From assembly GCA_014804445.1 (NCBI GenBank), contig JAAUZU010000005.1, forward strand, positions 129,522 through 193,521: a DNA stretch of 64,000 nucleotides. The letters are read 5' to 3'. Positions 32,325-41,312 of the stretch are shown piece by piece. The notes under the pieces are model-generated. The model had not been told where the DNA came from, made no database searches, and worked only from the letters and a program-made list of their open reading frames with translations. Position 1 is the stretch's first letter. Each line of letters begins with the position of its first letter. Made by a program: the position numbers and the translations under genes. Origin of the DNA: Lachnospiraceae bacterium (GTDB lineage Bacteria > Bacillota > Clostridia > Lachnospirales > Lachnospiraceae).

Positions 32325-34667
32325 ATGAAATCTTCTAAGAAAAAGAAAACGAAACAGCCCATGAGCAAGGCCAAAAAGGTAGTGCTCAGTCTGGTAGGGA
32401 TTGCGGCCGCGGTAGGAATCTTTTATCTGGCATATTATTTCATTCATTATATGTGGTATGGCGGATACAAGAAATATCTTGGCTCCTATGAATATGAGCA
32501 GGGCGGCGCGTTTACGCCTGTGCCGGAGGCAAAGAGCGATGTACCCGGGTATGAGCTTGTATGTGAAAATGAATTCCTGAAGCTCTACACAGATACAAAA
32601 ACTGCCAATATAGCTGTGTATGACAAGCGTGACGGTTCCATCACCTATTCCAATCCTCAGAACCCTGAGGAGGACAGCATAGCAAACACGGCGAATATCA
32701 ACTACTTAAAGTCCCAGCTTGTGGTGCAGTACTACAATGCAGACGTGCGTTCCAGCAACTATGACAGCTACAGCCAGTCCGTTGCCAAGGGACAGTATTC
32801 GACCGAAGGGATTGCAAACGGTATCCGCTACATATACCAGATTGGAGATCTTGCAGGCGCCTATGTTGAGGTTCCGCTGGAATACCGTCTGGAACAGGAT
32901 AAATTGGTAGTGTCTATTCCCGTGAGCGGCATTTCAGAGTATGGTGACTGTTATCTCTACCGTGTTCAGTTACTGCGCTATATGGGTGCGGCACACAGCT
33001 CGGAGGACGGCTACATGGTTGTGCCGAACGGCTCCGGTTCGCTGATTTACTTTAACAATGGGAAAACTTCTGCGGACAATTATACGCAGTACATTTACGA
33101 TATCGACCCCATGGTATCAACCTATACCACCCTTGAAAATGTCAGCAGCGCGAAGCTGCCCGTATTTGGTATCTGCCGGACGGACAGGAGCATGCTTGTC
33201 ACGGTGGAGGATGGTGCCACCACTGCACTGATTACGGCAAGTGTTTCAGGCAGTTACAACGATTATAATTATGTCTACCCGACCTTTGTTTTGCGCAACA
33301 TTGACAACCTTCGTATGTTCGGCAATTCTACCACAGACGTTTATGTCATGGAGCCTGACTTATACGATATCAATATGCAGGTAAGTTACGCATTTCCGGG
33401 TGAGGATTATCAGGGCTATGCAGGGCTTGCCAATTACTACAGAGAGCGTCTGATAGCGGAAGGTGTGCTGACGCCGGATAAGACGGGCGGCGATATTCCT
33501 TTTTACTATGATGTTATTGCCGGCGTAAAGGAAACTGCGCATTTTCTGGGAACACAGTATCTGCACACTTTCTCCATGACAAGCTTTAGCCAGGCGAAGG
33601 AGATGGCAGAGGCGCTTTCTCAGGATGGCATTACCAATCAGGTGATGAACCTGCAGGGCTGGTTTAACGGCGGTTACTATCATAATGCACCGCATAATAT
33701 CAAGGTGCCGTTAAAGCTGGGTGGCAAATCAGGGCTTGAAAAGCTGGAGGATGCCGTAAACGGATTGGGCGGCAGACTGTATGTGGATGTGGCGTTCCAG
33801 CGGGTGACATTCGCTGACAATGGCTTCAACTACAATGCGGAGAGCTCCCGTTACTATGGCTCCGGCTATGTGGCGGCATTCGGACAGGTAAATCCGACGA
33901 CCCTGCGCAATACTTCGGGTCTGGACTATTATGAAACACGTTATGATTTGCTTTCCCCTAAGTTTTTGCCAAGGTATGTGAGCAAATTTGTGAAGAAGAT
34001 TAAGAAATACGACGTTGGCGGCATTTCCCTCAGGGATTTGGGCAATGTGCTTACTTCAGACAAGAAGAGAACGGAAATTATCAACAGGGAAGAAGCTCTT
34101 GATGTTGTGCTGGGACAGTTTGAGTTGTTACAGGGAACGGGCAAGCGTCTGATGACGAGCGAAGCAAATGCTTACAGTTTTGCCTACAGTACGGATATCA
34201 TCAACGTGCCGATTACGGATAACAGTTATGCTATTGTAGATGAGAGTATTCCTTTTTATGAGATGGTTATCCACGGCTGTATATCCTATTCGACGGAGCT
34301 TTTGAACTATGAGGATGCAGAGGATATGACCGGCGTTGTCCTGCAGATGATTGAAGCGGGCGCATCTCCCCACTATGTGTTTACATGGAAGGACTCCAGC
34401 GAGATGAAGGACACCGGATTAAACCGTTATTACGCAACTACCTTTGATACATGGAAGGGCGAGGCGGTGGAAATATACAACCGCGTGAATGAAGCGTTAA
34501 AACATGTATCCGGCGCTATGATAGTCGATCATGAAATCTTAGACGGCGGGGTGCGGAAGGTCACCTACGACAATGGCGTAATTATCTACATCAATTACGG
34601 CAGCGAGACACAGAAGGTGGACGGCATGGAAATACCTGCCATGTCCTACAGAATGGAGGGGATTTAA
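32325..34667 (+). CDS. DUF5696 family membrane-anchored extracellular protein, 780 aa
   Basis: A lysine-rich cytoplasmic N-terminus (MKSSKKKKTKQPMSKAKK) precedes one membrane helix (about residues 23-45) and a large extracellular part. The first part (100-340) is beta-rich and resembles a sugar-enzyme N-terminal sandwich (RLEQDKLVVSIPVSGISEYG). The second part (380-720) reads like a TIM barrel, with VMNLQGWFNGGYYHNAP and VGGISLRDLGNVLTS. From memory this matches DUF5696, found in Paenibacillus and Clostridia beside ABC importers. Glycosidase activity is possible but unproven. The next permease ATG follows the stop directly. Confidence 0.78.
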   Translation: MKSSKKKKTKQPMSKAKKVVLSLVGIAAAVGIFYLAYYFIHYMWYGGYKKYLGSYEYEQGGAFTPVPEAKSDVPGYELVCENEFLKLYTDTKTANIAVYDKRDGSITYSNPQNPEEDSIANTANINYLKSQLVVQYYNADVRSSNYDSYSQSVAKGQYSTEGIANGIRYIYQIGDLAGAYVEVPLEYRLEQDKLVVSIPVSGISEYGDCYLYRVQLLRYMGAAHSSEDGYMVVPNGSGSLIYFNNGKTSADNYTQYIYDIDPMVSTYTTLENVSSAKLPVFGICRTDRSMLVTVEDGATTALITASVSGSYNDYNYVYPTFVLRNIDNLRMFGNSTTDVYVMEPDLYDINMQVSYAFPGEDYQGYAGLANYYRERLIAEGVLTPDKTGGDIPFYYDVIAGVKETAHFLGTQYLHTFSMTSFSQAKEMAEALSQDGITNQVMNLQGWFNGGYYHNAPHNIKVPLKLGGKSGLEKLEDAVNGLGGRLYVDVAFQRVTFADNGFNYNAESSRYYGSGYVAAFGQVNPTTLRNTSGLDYYETRYDLLSPKFLPRYVSKFVKKIKKYDVGGISLRDLGNVLTSDKKRTEIINREEALDVVLGQFELLQGTGKRLMTSEANAYSFAYSTDIINVPITDNSYAIVDESIPFYEMVIHGCISYSTELLNYEDAEDMTGVVLQMIEAGASPHYVFTWKDSSEMKDTGLNRYYATTFDTWKGEAVEIYNRVNEALKHVSGAMIVDHEILDGGVRKVTYDNGVIIYINYGSETQKVDGMEIPAMSYRMEGI

Positions 34668-35588
34668 ATGAAAAAAAAGAAAAAACTGACTCTTCTCCAA
34701 AAGCGCAGCCTGATGGGATACTTGTTTGTGCTGCCCTGGGTGGTCGGCTTTCTGGTTTTTTATGTGCGAAGCCTTGTCATGACGGGACAGTTTGCATTCT
34801 CCGATATGACCATCGACGCGTTAAAGGGCGGCTACACACTGGATTTTGTAGGGATCGAAAATTTCCGGTATGCCTTTACGGTGCACCCGACTTTTAAACA
34901 GGAACTGACAAAATCCGTTATGAACATGCTGATTGACGTACCGCTGATTACCTTTTTCAGTTTGTTCATGGCGATGTTGTTAAACAAGAAGTTCCCCGGC
35001 AGATTCTTTGTGAGGGCAATCTTCTTCCTGCCGATTATCTTAAACTCCGGCGCTATCTCTGAGGCGATGGATTTGAGTATGAAGATGATGAACGGCGGTG
35101 TTTCCACGCAGGTGGCAGAAGCGGCGACAGCGGGCAACACAATGGCGTTGGACGTAGACTATCTGGTCAGCATGTTTATGAGCCTCGGACTGCCGGCTTC
35201 GGTATTGGATTACATCGTTTCGGCGGTGGCACGTATCAATGATATCATTGCGGCGAGCGGCGTACAGATTATTATCTTTATTGCAGCGCTGCAGTCCATC
35301 CCGGGCTCCATGTATGAGGTGGCAAAGATTGAGGGTGCGACGGGCTATGAGACCTTCTGGAAGGTAACTTTCCCCATGGTAATGCCCCATATCATCACCA
35401 ACGTGGTATTTACCATCGTGGACAGCTTTACGGAATCTTCCGTTGTTGACCTTGCCTACGATGTGGCGTTTACACAGTATAACTACGGACTAAGCTCCGT
35501 TTTCAGTCTGGTTTCTACGGTGATTACCTGCGTCATACTGGTTGCAATCTGCGGGTTCATACAGAAACGGACATTCTACTATAACTAG
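34668..35588 (+). CDS. Carbohydrate ABC transporter permease (MalF type), pair 2
   Basis: This 306-aa permease has six helices and an EAA motif YEVAKIEGATGYETFWKVTFP. An unusual extended external loop (about residues 125-170, MKMMNGGVSTQVAEAATAGN) lies between helices. The ATG begins immediately after the DUF5696 stop, giving tight coupling. It pairs with the gene at 35606 and probably with the binding protein at 38517. Confidence 0.92.
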   Translation: MKKKKKLTLLQKRSLMGYLFVLPWVVGFLVFYVRSLVMTGQFAFSDMTIDALKGGYTLDFVGIENFRYAFTVHPTFKQELTKSVMNMLIDVPLITFFSLFMAMLLNKKFPGRFFVRAIFFLPIILNSGAISEAMDLSMKMMNGGVSTQVAEAATAGNTMALDVDYLVSMFMSLGLPASVLDYIVSAVARINDIIAASGVQIIIFIAALQSIPGSMYEVAKIEGATGYETFWKVTFPMVMPHIITNVVFTIVDSFTESSVVDLAYDVAFTQYNYGLSSVFSLVSTVITCVILVAICGFIQKRTFYYN

Positions 35589-35605
35589 GGAAAGGAGGAG
35601 AAAAT

Positions 35606-36598
35606 ATGCAGAAAGCAGTTGCCAAGACAAATTATATACAGAACATAAAAGCAGCAGTGCAGAATGTGGATACGCGCAAAAAGCTGGGAAACAGCGTGAA
35701 AAATATAGCGATGACGTTGATGAAAATTGCCATTCTGGTGGGCGTCGGCTATGTTATTCTTTCACCTGTTATCGGTATTATTGTAAATTCCTTCTCCTCA
35801 AACAGCGATGCCATAGATCCTATGGTATTCCTGTTTCCCAAACAACCGACGCTGGAGAGATATTCTCTGGCGGCACTCAGAATGGACTATGTGCCGACCA
35901 TGGCGAGGGATTTGTTCTATACTTTGACGATGACCCTGTTGCAGCTTTTAATCTGCTCCATGGTGGGATATGGCTTTGCCAGATTTGATTTCCCGTTCAA
36001 GAAGTTTATGTTTGGCTGTGTGGTGGTCATGATTGTCATTCCTTCCCATACCATCATGCTTCCCTTGTACATGACTTTCAGGGAGTTTGACCCGCTGGGG
36101 CTTGTCAGCCTGATTAAAGGCGCACCCATCAACCTGATGGGCTCAACCATACCCATGTATATTATGTCTTTGCTCGGGTGTGGTGTCAGGTCAGGACTTT
36201 ATATTTATATCTTTAACCAGTTTTTCCGCGGACTTCCCAAGGAAATTGAGGAAGCGGCACTGGTAGACGGTTGCGGTGTGTGGTATACTTACTTCAAGAT
36301 TATGCTGCGCAATGCAATGCCCGCTGTTATTACGGTGACGGTATTCTCCATCGTATGGCAGTTTAATGATACTTTTTATGCAAAGTTATTTCTGATTAGT
36401 GAAAATGTTGTAATTAGCAAGAAGATTGCAACATTGCAGAGTGTGATTGCAAATCAGGACAAAATTTTGTCCGTCACCCTGCAGGAGTTGTATTTGGATG
36501 CCGGTATTATACTTGTATTGCTTCCGGTAGTGCTGATTTATCTTTTACTACAGAGATACTTTATAGAGGGTGTGGAGAGAAGTGGTATTGTAGGATAA
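35606..36598 (+). CDS. Carbohydrate ABC transporter permease (MalG type), pair 2
   Basis: This 330-aa permease has a 35-residue cytoplasmic N-terminus, six helices and the EAA motif EEAALVDGCGVWYTYFKIML. The end RYFIEGVERSGIVG is the typical MalG tail. AAAGGAGGAG precedes the ATG. With the preceding gene it gives the locus a second channel, suggesting two importers with different chain lengths or substrates. Confidence 0.93.
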   Translation: MQKAVAKTNYIQNIKAAVQNVDTRKKLGNSVKNIAMTLMKIAILVGVGYVILSPVIGIIVNSFSSNSDAIDPMVFLFPKQPTLERYSLAALRMDYVPTMARDLFYTLTMTLLQLLICSMVGYGFARFDFPFKKFMFGCVVVMIVIPSHTIMLPLYMTFREFDPLGLVSLIKGAPINLMGSTIPMYIMSLLGCGVRSGLYIYIFNQFFRGLPKEIEEAALVDGCGVWYTYFKIMLRNAMPAVITVTVFSIVWQFNDTFYAKLFLISENVVISKKIATLQSVIANQDKILSVTLQELYLDAGIILVLLPVVLIYLLLQRYFIEGVERSGIVG

Positions 36599-36651
36599 GA
36601 CTCTCCGCATAACCCATCAACTTTTAAACAAGAAAAGGAGGATTGAAAAAG

Positions 36652-38490
36652 TTGAAAAGGCAAAAATTTTTAGCCTGCCTTTTGGCAGGAGCCATGGTAC
36701 TTTCCATGGCAGCATGCGGCGACAACTCCGCTGATGAGACTCCGGATACCGGCAGTGCTGCTCCTACTACAGAAGATAGCACGCCTGCACCGGAAGACAC
36801 AACACCGGTAGATGAAGCTGCAAGCATCGATTTCGAGGACGGCAATATGGCGTTCGCTGCAGTCTACACAACACCGGCAGACGCTGCTGATGTGGAGCTT
36901 TCCGTTGTGGATTTCAATGGAAGCAAAGCACTGCAGGTGAAGAACCTGACAGGCAAGGTTCCCTACGTAGCTTTTGACGTAGAAAGCCTTCTGGGCGCAG
37001 ATGTGGCAAAGGTGGCAACCATTGAATTGACATTGGGCACTTCTTTTGACAATGGCAAGTTCAGCGCGGTTTCCGGCAAGCTGATTGCATGGAGCGGCGA
37101 GGATCAGATTGAAACGACCGATGACTGGTCCGTTTATCTGGCATCCAAGAATCCTGCCAAGGTAGTGGCAACACTGGCTGCAGGAGAAGAATTTGTCAGC
37201 GGTGCAAACAACATTTTTATGTTAAACTTAAAGACTGACAATGGTGTGGACGAGGGCAACGGCAACGCAACCCTTTACATCGACAACATCCGTTTCCTGG
37301 ATGCTTCCGGCAACCTGCTTACTGCAGATAGTTCTGTAGCGTTTGTAGGCCCTGAGAAGTTTGCAGGCAGCGGTGTGGATGTATCTAACCTGATGACAGT
37401 AAACGGCGCTGTAAACTTTGAAGGTTTTGCAACCTCTGAAGGCGGCTGGGCACAGGCAGGCTTTACCATGCCTCAGGAAATCATTGATGCACTGGTTCCG
37501 GGTTCTGTAGTAGAAATCGAATTTACCAGTGAAAACGGTGATATGTGGATTGTTATGAATGAAGCAGCAGTAGGTTGGTCCAGAGTGGGCGACAACGGCG
37601 GCGCATACATCAACAATTCCAAGAATGTTGCACAGATTACTTACGAGCAGATTGCAGCAGTATGTGGCGATGATGTATCTGCATGGGGTTCTACGATGCA
37701 GTGTGAAGCTTCCGGTGCATGGGAAGTATTCAGCGTAAAGGTTGGTAAGGCAGCTCCTGTATATACCATGACGGATGTTGTGGAATTCTCCGGTGCTGCA
37801 TGTTCCGGCGGCGCATGGGCACAGAATGGTGCAGCAATGACTGAGGAAGTTCTTGCAGCACTGGTTCCCGGTTCTGTAGTAGAAATCAACTACACCAGTG
37901 AGACCGGTAATATGTGGATTGTTATGAATGAAGCAGCAGTAGGCTGGTCCAGAGTAGCGGACGGCGGCAATTCCTCCTGCTATGGCGGCAAGTGCTATGT
38001 AACTTATGAGCAGATTGCAGCAGTTTGCGGCGATGACATTTCTGCATGGGGATCTACAATGCAGTTTGAATCTGACAGCGAATGGGAAGTATATGCTGTA
38101 AATGTTGGCACGGCACGTGAAATGAAGCCTGTAAACCATATTGTAGAGTTTGAAGGCTTTGCATGCTCCGGCGATGCATGGGCACAGGATGGTGCTGATA
38201 TGCCTCAGGAAATCCTTGATGCACTGGTTCCGGGTGCAGTTGTAAATATTTCTTACACCAGCGAGAGCGGAGATATGTGGGTCGTTATGAATGGTGCAGC
38301 AGTAGGTTGGTCCAGAGTAGCGGACGGTGGACAGTCAGCTCGTCTGAATGGCGTATGTCAGGTAACCTATGAGCAGATAGCCGCAATCTGCGGTGATGAT
38401 GTGTCTACGTGGGGAGCTTCTATGCAGTGTGAATCTGACAGTGCATGGGAAGTATTTGCTGTATCTGTAGGACAGTCACCCGTAGAATAA
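36652..38490 (+). CDS. Surface lipoprotein with three tandem ~121-residue repeats, candidate glycan-binding protein
   Basis: This 612-aa lipoprotein (lipobox LSMAAC near residue 20) has an acidic Pro/Thr linker, an N-terminal beta-sandwich at about residues 60-235 (with YVAFDVESLLG and NATLYIDNIRFLD, like CBM-type domains), then three repeats starting near bases 37417, 37786 and 38149. Each repeat contains WAQ-x-G, ALVPGSVVEI, MWIVMNEAAVGWSRV and TYEQIAAVCGDD. No catalytic motif is visible. The exposed Trp residues suggest sugar binding. TTG 36652 is chosen because AAGGAGG at 36635-36641 is too close to the in-frame TTG 36643. Confidence 0.8.
   Translation: MKRQKFLACLLAGAMVLSMAACGDNSADETPDTGSAAPTTEDSTPAPEDTTPVDEAASIDFEDGNMAFAAVYTTPADAADVELSVVDFNGSKALQVKNLTGKVPYVAFDVESLLGADVAKVATIELTLGTSFDNGKFSAVSGKLIAWSGEDQIETTDDWSVYLASKNPAKVVATLAAGEEFVSGANNIFMLNLKTDNGVDEGNGNATLYIDNIRFLDASGNLLTADSSVAFVGPEKFAGSGVDVSNLMTVNGAVNFEGFATSEGGWAQAGFTMPQEIIDALVPGSVVEIEFTSENGDMWIVMNEAAVGWSRVGDNGGAYINNSKNVAQITYEQIAAVCGDDVSAWGSTMQCEASGAWEVFSVKVGKAAPVYTMTDVVEFSGAACSGGAWAQNGAAMTEEVLAALVPGSVVEINYTSETGNMWIVMNEAAVGWSRVADGGNSSCYGGKCYVTYEQIAAVCGDDISAWGSTMQFESDSEWEVYAVNVGTAREMKPVNHIVEFEGFACSGDAWAQDGADMPQEILDALVPGAVVNISYTSESGDMWVVMNGAAVGWSRVADGGQSARLNGVCQVTYEQIAAICGDDVSTWGASMQCESDSAWEVFAVSVGQSPVE
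37417..38487 (+). repeat. Three tandem in-gene repeats of about 363-369 bp
   Basis: Units start at about 37417, 37786 and 38149. The blocks for VPGSVVEI, MWIVMNEAAVGWSRV and TYEQIAAVCGDD are nearly identical in DNA as well as protein, indicating fairly recent duplication or gene conversion. Confidence 0.85.
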
Positions 38491-38516
38491 GGCCATATAA
38501 GGAGGACAAAAAATAA

Positions 38517-40055
38517 ATGAAAAGAATGAATAAATTTCTGGCGCTGGGACTTGCAGCAGCTATGGTATTGTCTGTAGCAGCATGTGGCGACAATAGCGGT
38601 AACGGCGACAGCAACAACGGTGGTAACAATGGCGGCAACAACGGCGGCAATAGCAGCAATGGTGGCGGCACGACGGATAACACCGATTTGGCAGGTACAG
38701 GCGACGGTCACATTAACATCGGTTCATGGTGGGTACAGTACTATGACAGCGATGATGCAATTGAAGATTCTCCGGACTGGCAGACAGCACAGCCTGCAGA
38801 GGACGATTCCGAAGATAAGGCAAAAGAAAAAGCAACCAACCTTAACGTTGCTGAGACAAAGTTTGCTAATGTTAAGAAGATTGAAGAGAAGTACGGCGTT
38901 ACCTTTACATGGGATAACCTGACCTATGAAGGCGTACAGACCTCCATCAATACCTCTATCTTAGCAGGTAATCCGGACTGTGAAATCTATCTGGTTGAGG
39001 CAAGCATGGGCGTTCCTGCACAGGCAAACGGACTGGCAATCGACTTAAAGACCATTCTGCCGGAAGATGACGACTTATTTACCACCCAGACCAACATGGG
39101 CTATCTTGACCTTGGCGACGGCAAGGCATGTATCCTGTATCAGATAGCAGGTGAAGGTACTGTAGCAGGTACTTATCCGCTTGGCTTTAATATGCAGATG
39201 CTGGAAGAAAACAATCTGGAAGACCCCAGAGATCTTTACGCGAGAGGCGAGTGGACATGGGATAAGTTCATCGAGTACTGTCAGGTACTGACACAGGATA
39301 CCGACGGCGATGGACAGATCGACCAGTACGGCTACTGTGGTTATGAAAATGAGACCATGGAGCAGTTGATGATGAGTAACGGTGCAAGCATTGCAACCGG
39401 TACCACAGAGACACTTTCTTCCGCAGCAACCGGTGAGGCGCTGCAGATGATGTATGATATGTACAACACCTACAATATTGCTTATCCTTATGACTTTGAC
39501 GGCACACCTTCTGACAGCATGAGAATCCAGTACCGTGAAGGAAATATCGGTTTCTTCCCTATCGCAGTTTGGATTGCAAACGCAGGCGGCGACTACGGTG
39601 TAGAAGATAAGCTCGGATTTGATACCGCATATGTGCGCTGGCCGGTAGGTCCTTCCGGCAATCAGGATACCAACCCCGGAAAGAACGCAGTATCCGGAAC
39701 AACCTACTTTATCATTGCAGCAGGCAGCAAGAACCCTGTTACCGCATACCATGTACTGTATGATTTCTTTAACTGGTATGAAGGAGATGTTTCTCTTCGT
39801 GACAACAGAGACGTTATGCAGTGGTGGTACAACGAGAATGCAAGAATTGAAGAGCTGAAGAATCAGAACTATGATGTTATGTTTGATGCTGGTTCCAAAG
39901 TTGTAGCTGATTTCTGGCTGAATATTGGTGTTGATTATGGAACAGATGCAGGCAACGGACTGCAGCAGATTATCAAGGGTGAAATGACTCCCGCACAGTT
40001 CCAGGAATCCTTCAAGCAGCAGGTTCAGGATGGCTTGGATGCATACTTTAAGTAA
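38517..40055 (+). CDS. Extracellular solute-binding lipoprotein, family 1
   Basis: This 512-aa protein has a lipobox (VLSVAACG), then an Asn/Gly-rich linker (about residues 24-50) and a family 1 solute-binding fold with GHINIGSWWVQYY, KIEEKYGVTFTWDN and NPVTAYHVLYDFFNWY. It probably delivers manno- or gluco-manno-oligosaccharides to permease pair 2, three genes upstream. AGGAGGAC lies about ten bases before ATG 38517. A promoter and a GC-rich hairpin follow the gene, so it is likely the last gene of the transporter transcript. Confidence 0.9.
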   Translation: MKRMNKFLALGLAAAMVLSVAACGDNSGNGDSNNGGNNGGNNGGNSSNGGGTTDNTDLAGTGDGHINIGSWWVQYYDSDDAIEDSPDWQTAQPAEDDSEDKAKEKATNLNVAETKFANVKKIEEKYGVTFTWDNLTYEGVQTSINTSILAGNPDCEIYLVEASMGVPAQANGLAIDLKTILPEDDDLFTTQTNMGYLDLGDGKACILYQIAGEGTVAGTYPLGFNMQMLEENNLEDPRDLYARGEWTWDKFIEYCQVLTQDTDGDGQIDQYGYCGYENETMEQLMMSNGASIATGTTETLSSAATGEALQMMYDMYNTYNIAYPYDFDGTPSDSMRIQYREGNIGFFPIAVWIANAGGDYGVEDKLGFDTAYVRWPVGPSGNQDTNPGKNAVSGTTYFIIAAGSKNPVTAYHVLYDFFNWYEGDVSLRDNRDVMQWWYNENARIEELKNQNYDVMFDAGSKVVADFWLNIGVDYGTDAGNGLQQIIKGEMTPAQFQESFKQQVQDGLDAYFK

Positions 40056-40062
40056 TTTCTTA

Positions 40063-40090
40063 TTGACATTTTAGTTACAGGCATTATGAT
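40063..40090 (+). promoter_or_regulatory. Promoter for the cytoplasmic mannan-catabolism genes
   Basis: TTGACA (40063-40068) and TATGAT (40085-40090) are 16 bases apart, directly after the binding-protein stop and 60 bases before the GH130 start. It would let the cytoplasmic enzymes be expressed separately from the transporter genes. Confidence 0.65.
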
Positions 40091-40107
40091 TAGAATAAGT
40101 ACTGAAG

Positions 40108-40131
40108 CGGGGCGGCGTGCCGCCCCGTTTT
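40108..40131 (+). terminator. GC-rich hairpin: terminator or attenuator before GH130
   Basis: CGGGGCGGC-GT-GCCGCCCCG forms a stem of about nine base pairs with a very tight loop, then TTTTC. It lies downstream of the promoter at 40063, so it could both end the transporter transcript and attenuate the GH130 transcript. Confidence 0.65.
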
Positions 40132-40150
40132 CAGAATGACGGAGGAATTT

Positions 40151-41173
40151 ATGAGCGATATCAAAATGATTGCCCCTGCCGTTCCGAATGTTCCCTGGCA
40201 GGAGCGCCCGGAAGGTATAAAGGGAGCTCCCATCTGGAGATATACGGAAAACCCCATTATCGGAAGAAATCCGGTAGAAGGCGTTGCCAGAATCTTTAAC
40301 AGTGCAGTAATGCCCTATGGCGACGAGTTTATCGGCGTGTTCCGCGGGGAGCAGACAAACGGCATTCCTTATATTTATCTGGGAAGAAGTAAAGACGCAA
40401 TTCACTGGGATTTTGAAAAAGATAAGATTCCTTTTGTGGACGAGGACGGCAAGCCTTTTATGCCGATTTATGCATATGATCCGAGACTGGTAAAGGTGGA
40501 GGATACCTATTACATCATCTGGTGTCAGGATTTTTACGGCGCTGCTATCGGTATGGCAAAAACGACGGATTTCAAGACCTTTGTCAGAGTGGAGAATCCG
40601 TTCCTGCCCTTTAACCGCAACGCGGTACTGTTCCCCAGAAAGATTAACGGCAAATTCTGCATGCTGAGCAGACCGTCTGACAGCGGACATACGCCCTTTG
40701 GTGATATCTTTATCAGCGAGAGTCCTGACCTTGTATATTGGGGCAAGCACAGGCATGTGATGGGCAAAGGCCATGAATGGTGGGAGTCCTTAAAGATCGG
40801 CGGCGGCGCTGCTCCCATTGAGACAAGCGAAGGCTGGCTTTTGTTCTACCACGGTGTAAGCGGCACCTGCAACGGCTACGTTTACAGCATCGGCGGCGCG
40901 ATTCTGGATTTAGAGAATCCTTCCATTGTGAAGTACCGCTGTGAAACCTTCCTGCTGACTCCGGAAGAGTGGTACGAGGAGAGAGGCTTTGTGCCCAATG
41001 TAGTATTCCCTTGTGCAACGATTCACGATCCGGAATCCGGAAAGATTGCAATCTACTATGGTGCGGCAGACAGCTATGTAGGTCTTGCTTTTACCAAGTT
41101 TGATGAGATTGTGGCTTATATCAAGGAGCACAGTGTAGTAAGAGGCGACGATACAGAAATCGGAAGACGTTAA
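40151..41173 (+). CDS. GH130 beta-1,4-mannooligosaccharide phosphorylase-like enzyme
   Basis: This 340-aa five-bladed propeller enzyme has GH130 features: NPIIGRNPVEGVARIFNSAV, FRGEQTNGIPYIYLGRS, the catalytic-site AYDPRLVKVEDTYYIIWCQD, and phosphate-binding basic residues in FMLSRPSDSG-like context (CMLSRPSDSGHTPFG) and WLLFYHGV. Size and sequence fit the GH130_2 group, which phosphorolyses beta-1,4-manno-oligosaccharides to mannose-1-phosphate. No signal peptide. ATG 40151 follows CGGAGGAATTT; ATG 40136 is an alternative. It opens the cytoplasmic catabolic gene group and precedes the LacI gene. Confidence 0.88.
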   Translation: MSDIKMIAPAVPNVPWQERPEGIKGAPIWRYTENPIIGRNPVEGVARIFNSAVMPYGDEFIGVFRGEQTNGIPYIYLGRSKDAIHWDFEKDKIPFVDEDGKPFMPIYAYDPRLVKVEDTYYIIWCQDFYGAAIGMAKTTDFKTFVRVENPFLPFNRNAVLFPRKINGKFCMLSRPSDSGHTPFGDIFISESPDLVYWGKHRHVMGKGHEWWESLKIGGGAAPIETSEGWLLFYHGVSGTCNGYVYSIGGAILDLENPSIVKYRCETFLLTPEEWYEERGFVPNVVFPCATIHDPESGKIAIYYGAADSYVGLAFTKFDEIVAYIKEHSVVRGDDTEIGRR

Positions 41174-41200
41174 TACATTGGTTACATTGTCTTATGATAT

Positions 41201-41226
41201 GTGGGAGATAGAAAACTGTCTCCCAC
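41201..41226 (+). other. Hairpin in the gap between GH130 and the LacI gene
   Basis: GTGGGAGA (41201-41208) pairs perfectly with TCTCCCAC (41219-41226) around a ten-base loop. No T-run follows, so it may be an mRNA processing or stabilising structure, or an operator dyad, rather than a terminator. The 139-base gap holds no gene. Confidence 0.5.
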
Positions 41227-41312
41227 AGTCTGTATATGCCTGTATCTGTATTTGCGTGCAGCGATTTGGTTGTCCGGAAATATGAGCAGGACATTACATG
41301 GGGAGAGAGATA

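Noticed and set aside
37228..38139. 303-residue minus-strand frame across the repeat lipoprotein
   Set aside because: It exists because the sense repeats lack certain codons; its Cys-rich repeats simply mirror the sense repeats.
36652..38490. Tandem repeats considered as a CRISPR or mobile repeat
   Set aside because: Units of 363-369 bp are in frame and keep protein motifs, so they are protein domain repeats. No CRISPR array was seen anywhere in the window.
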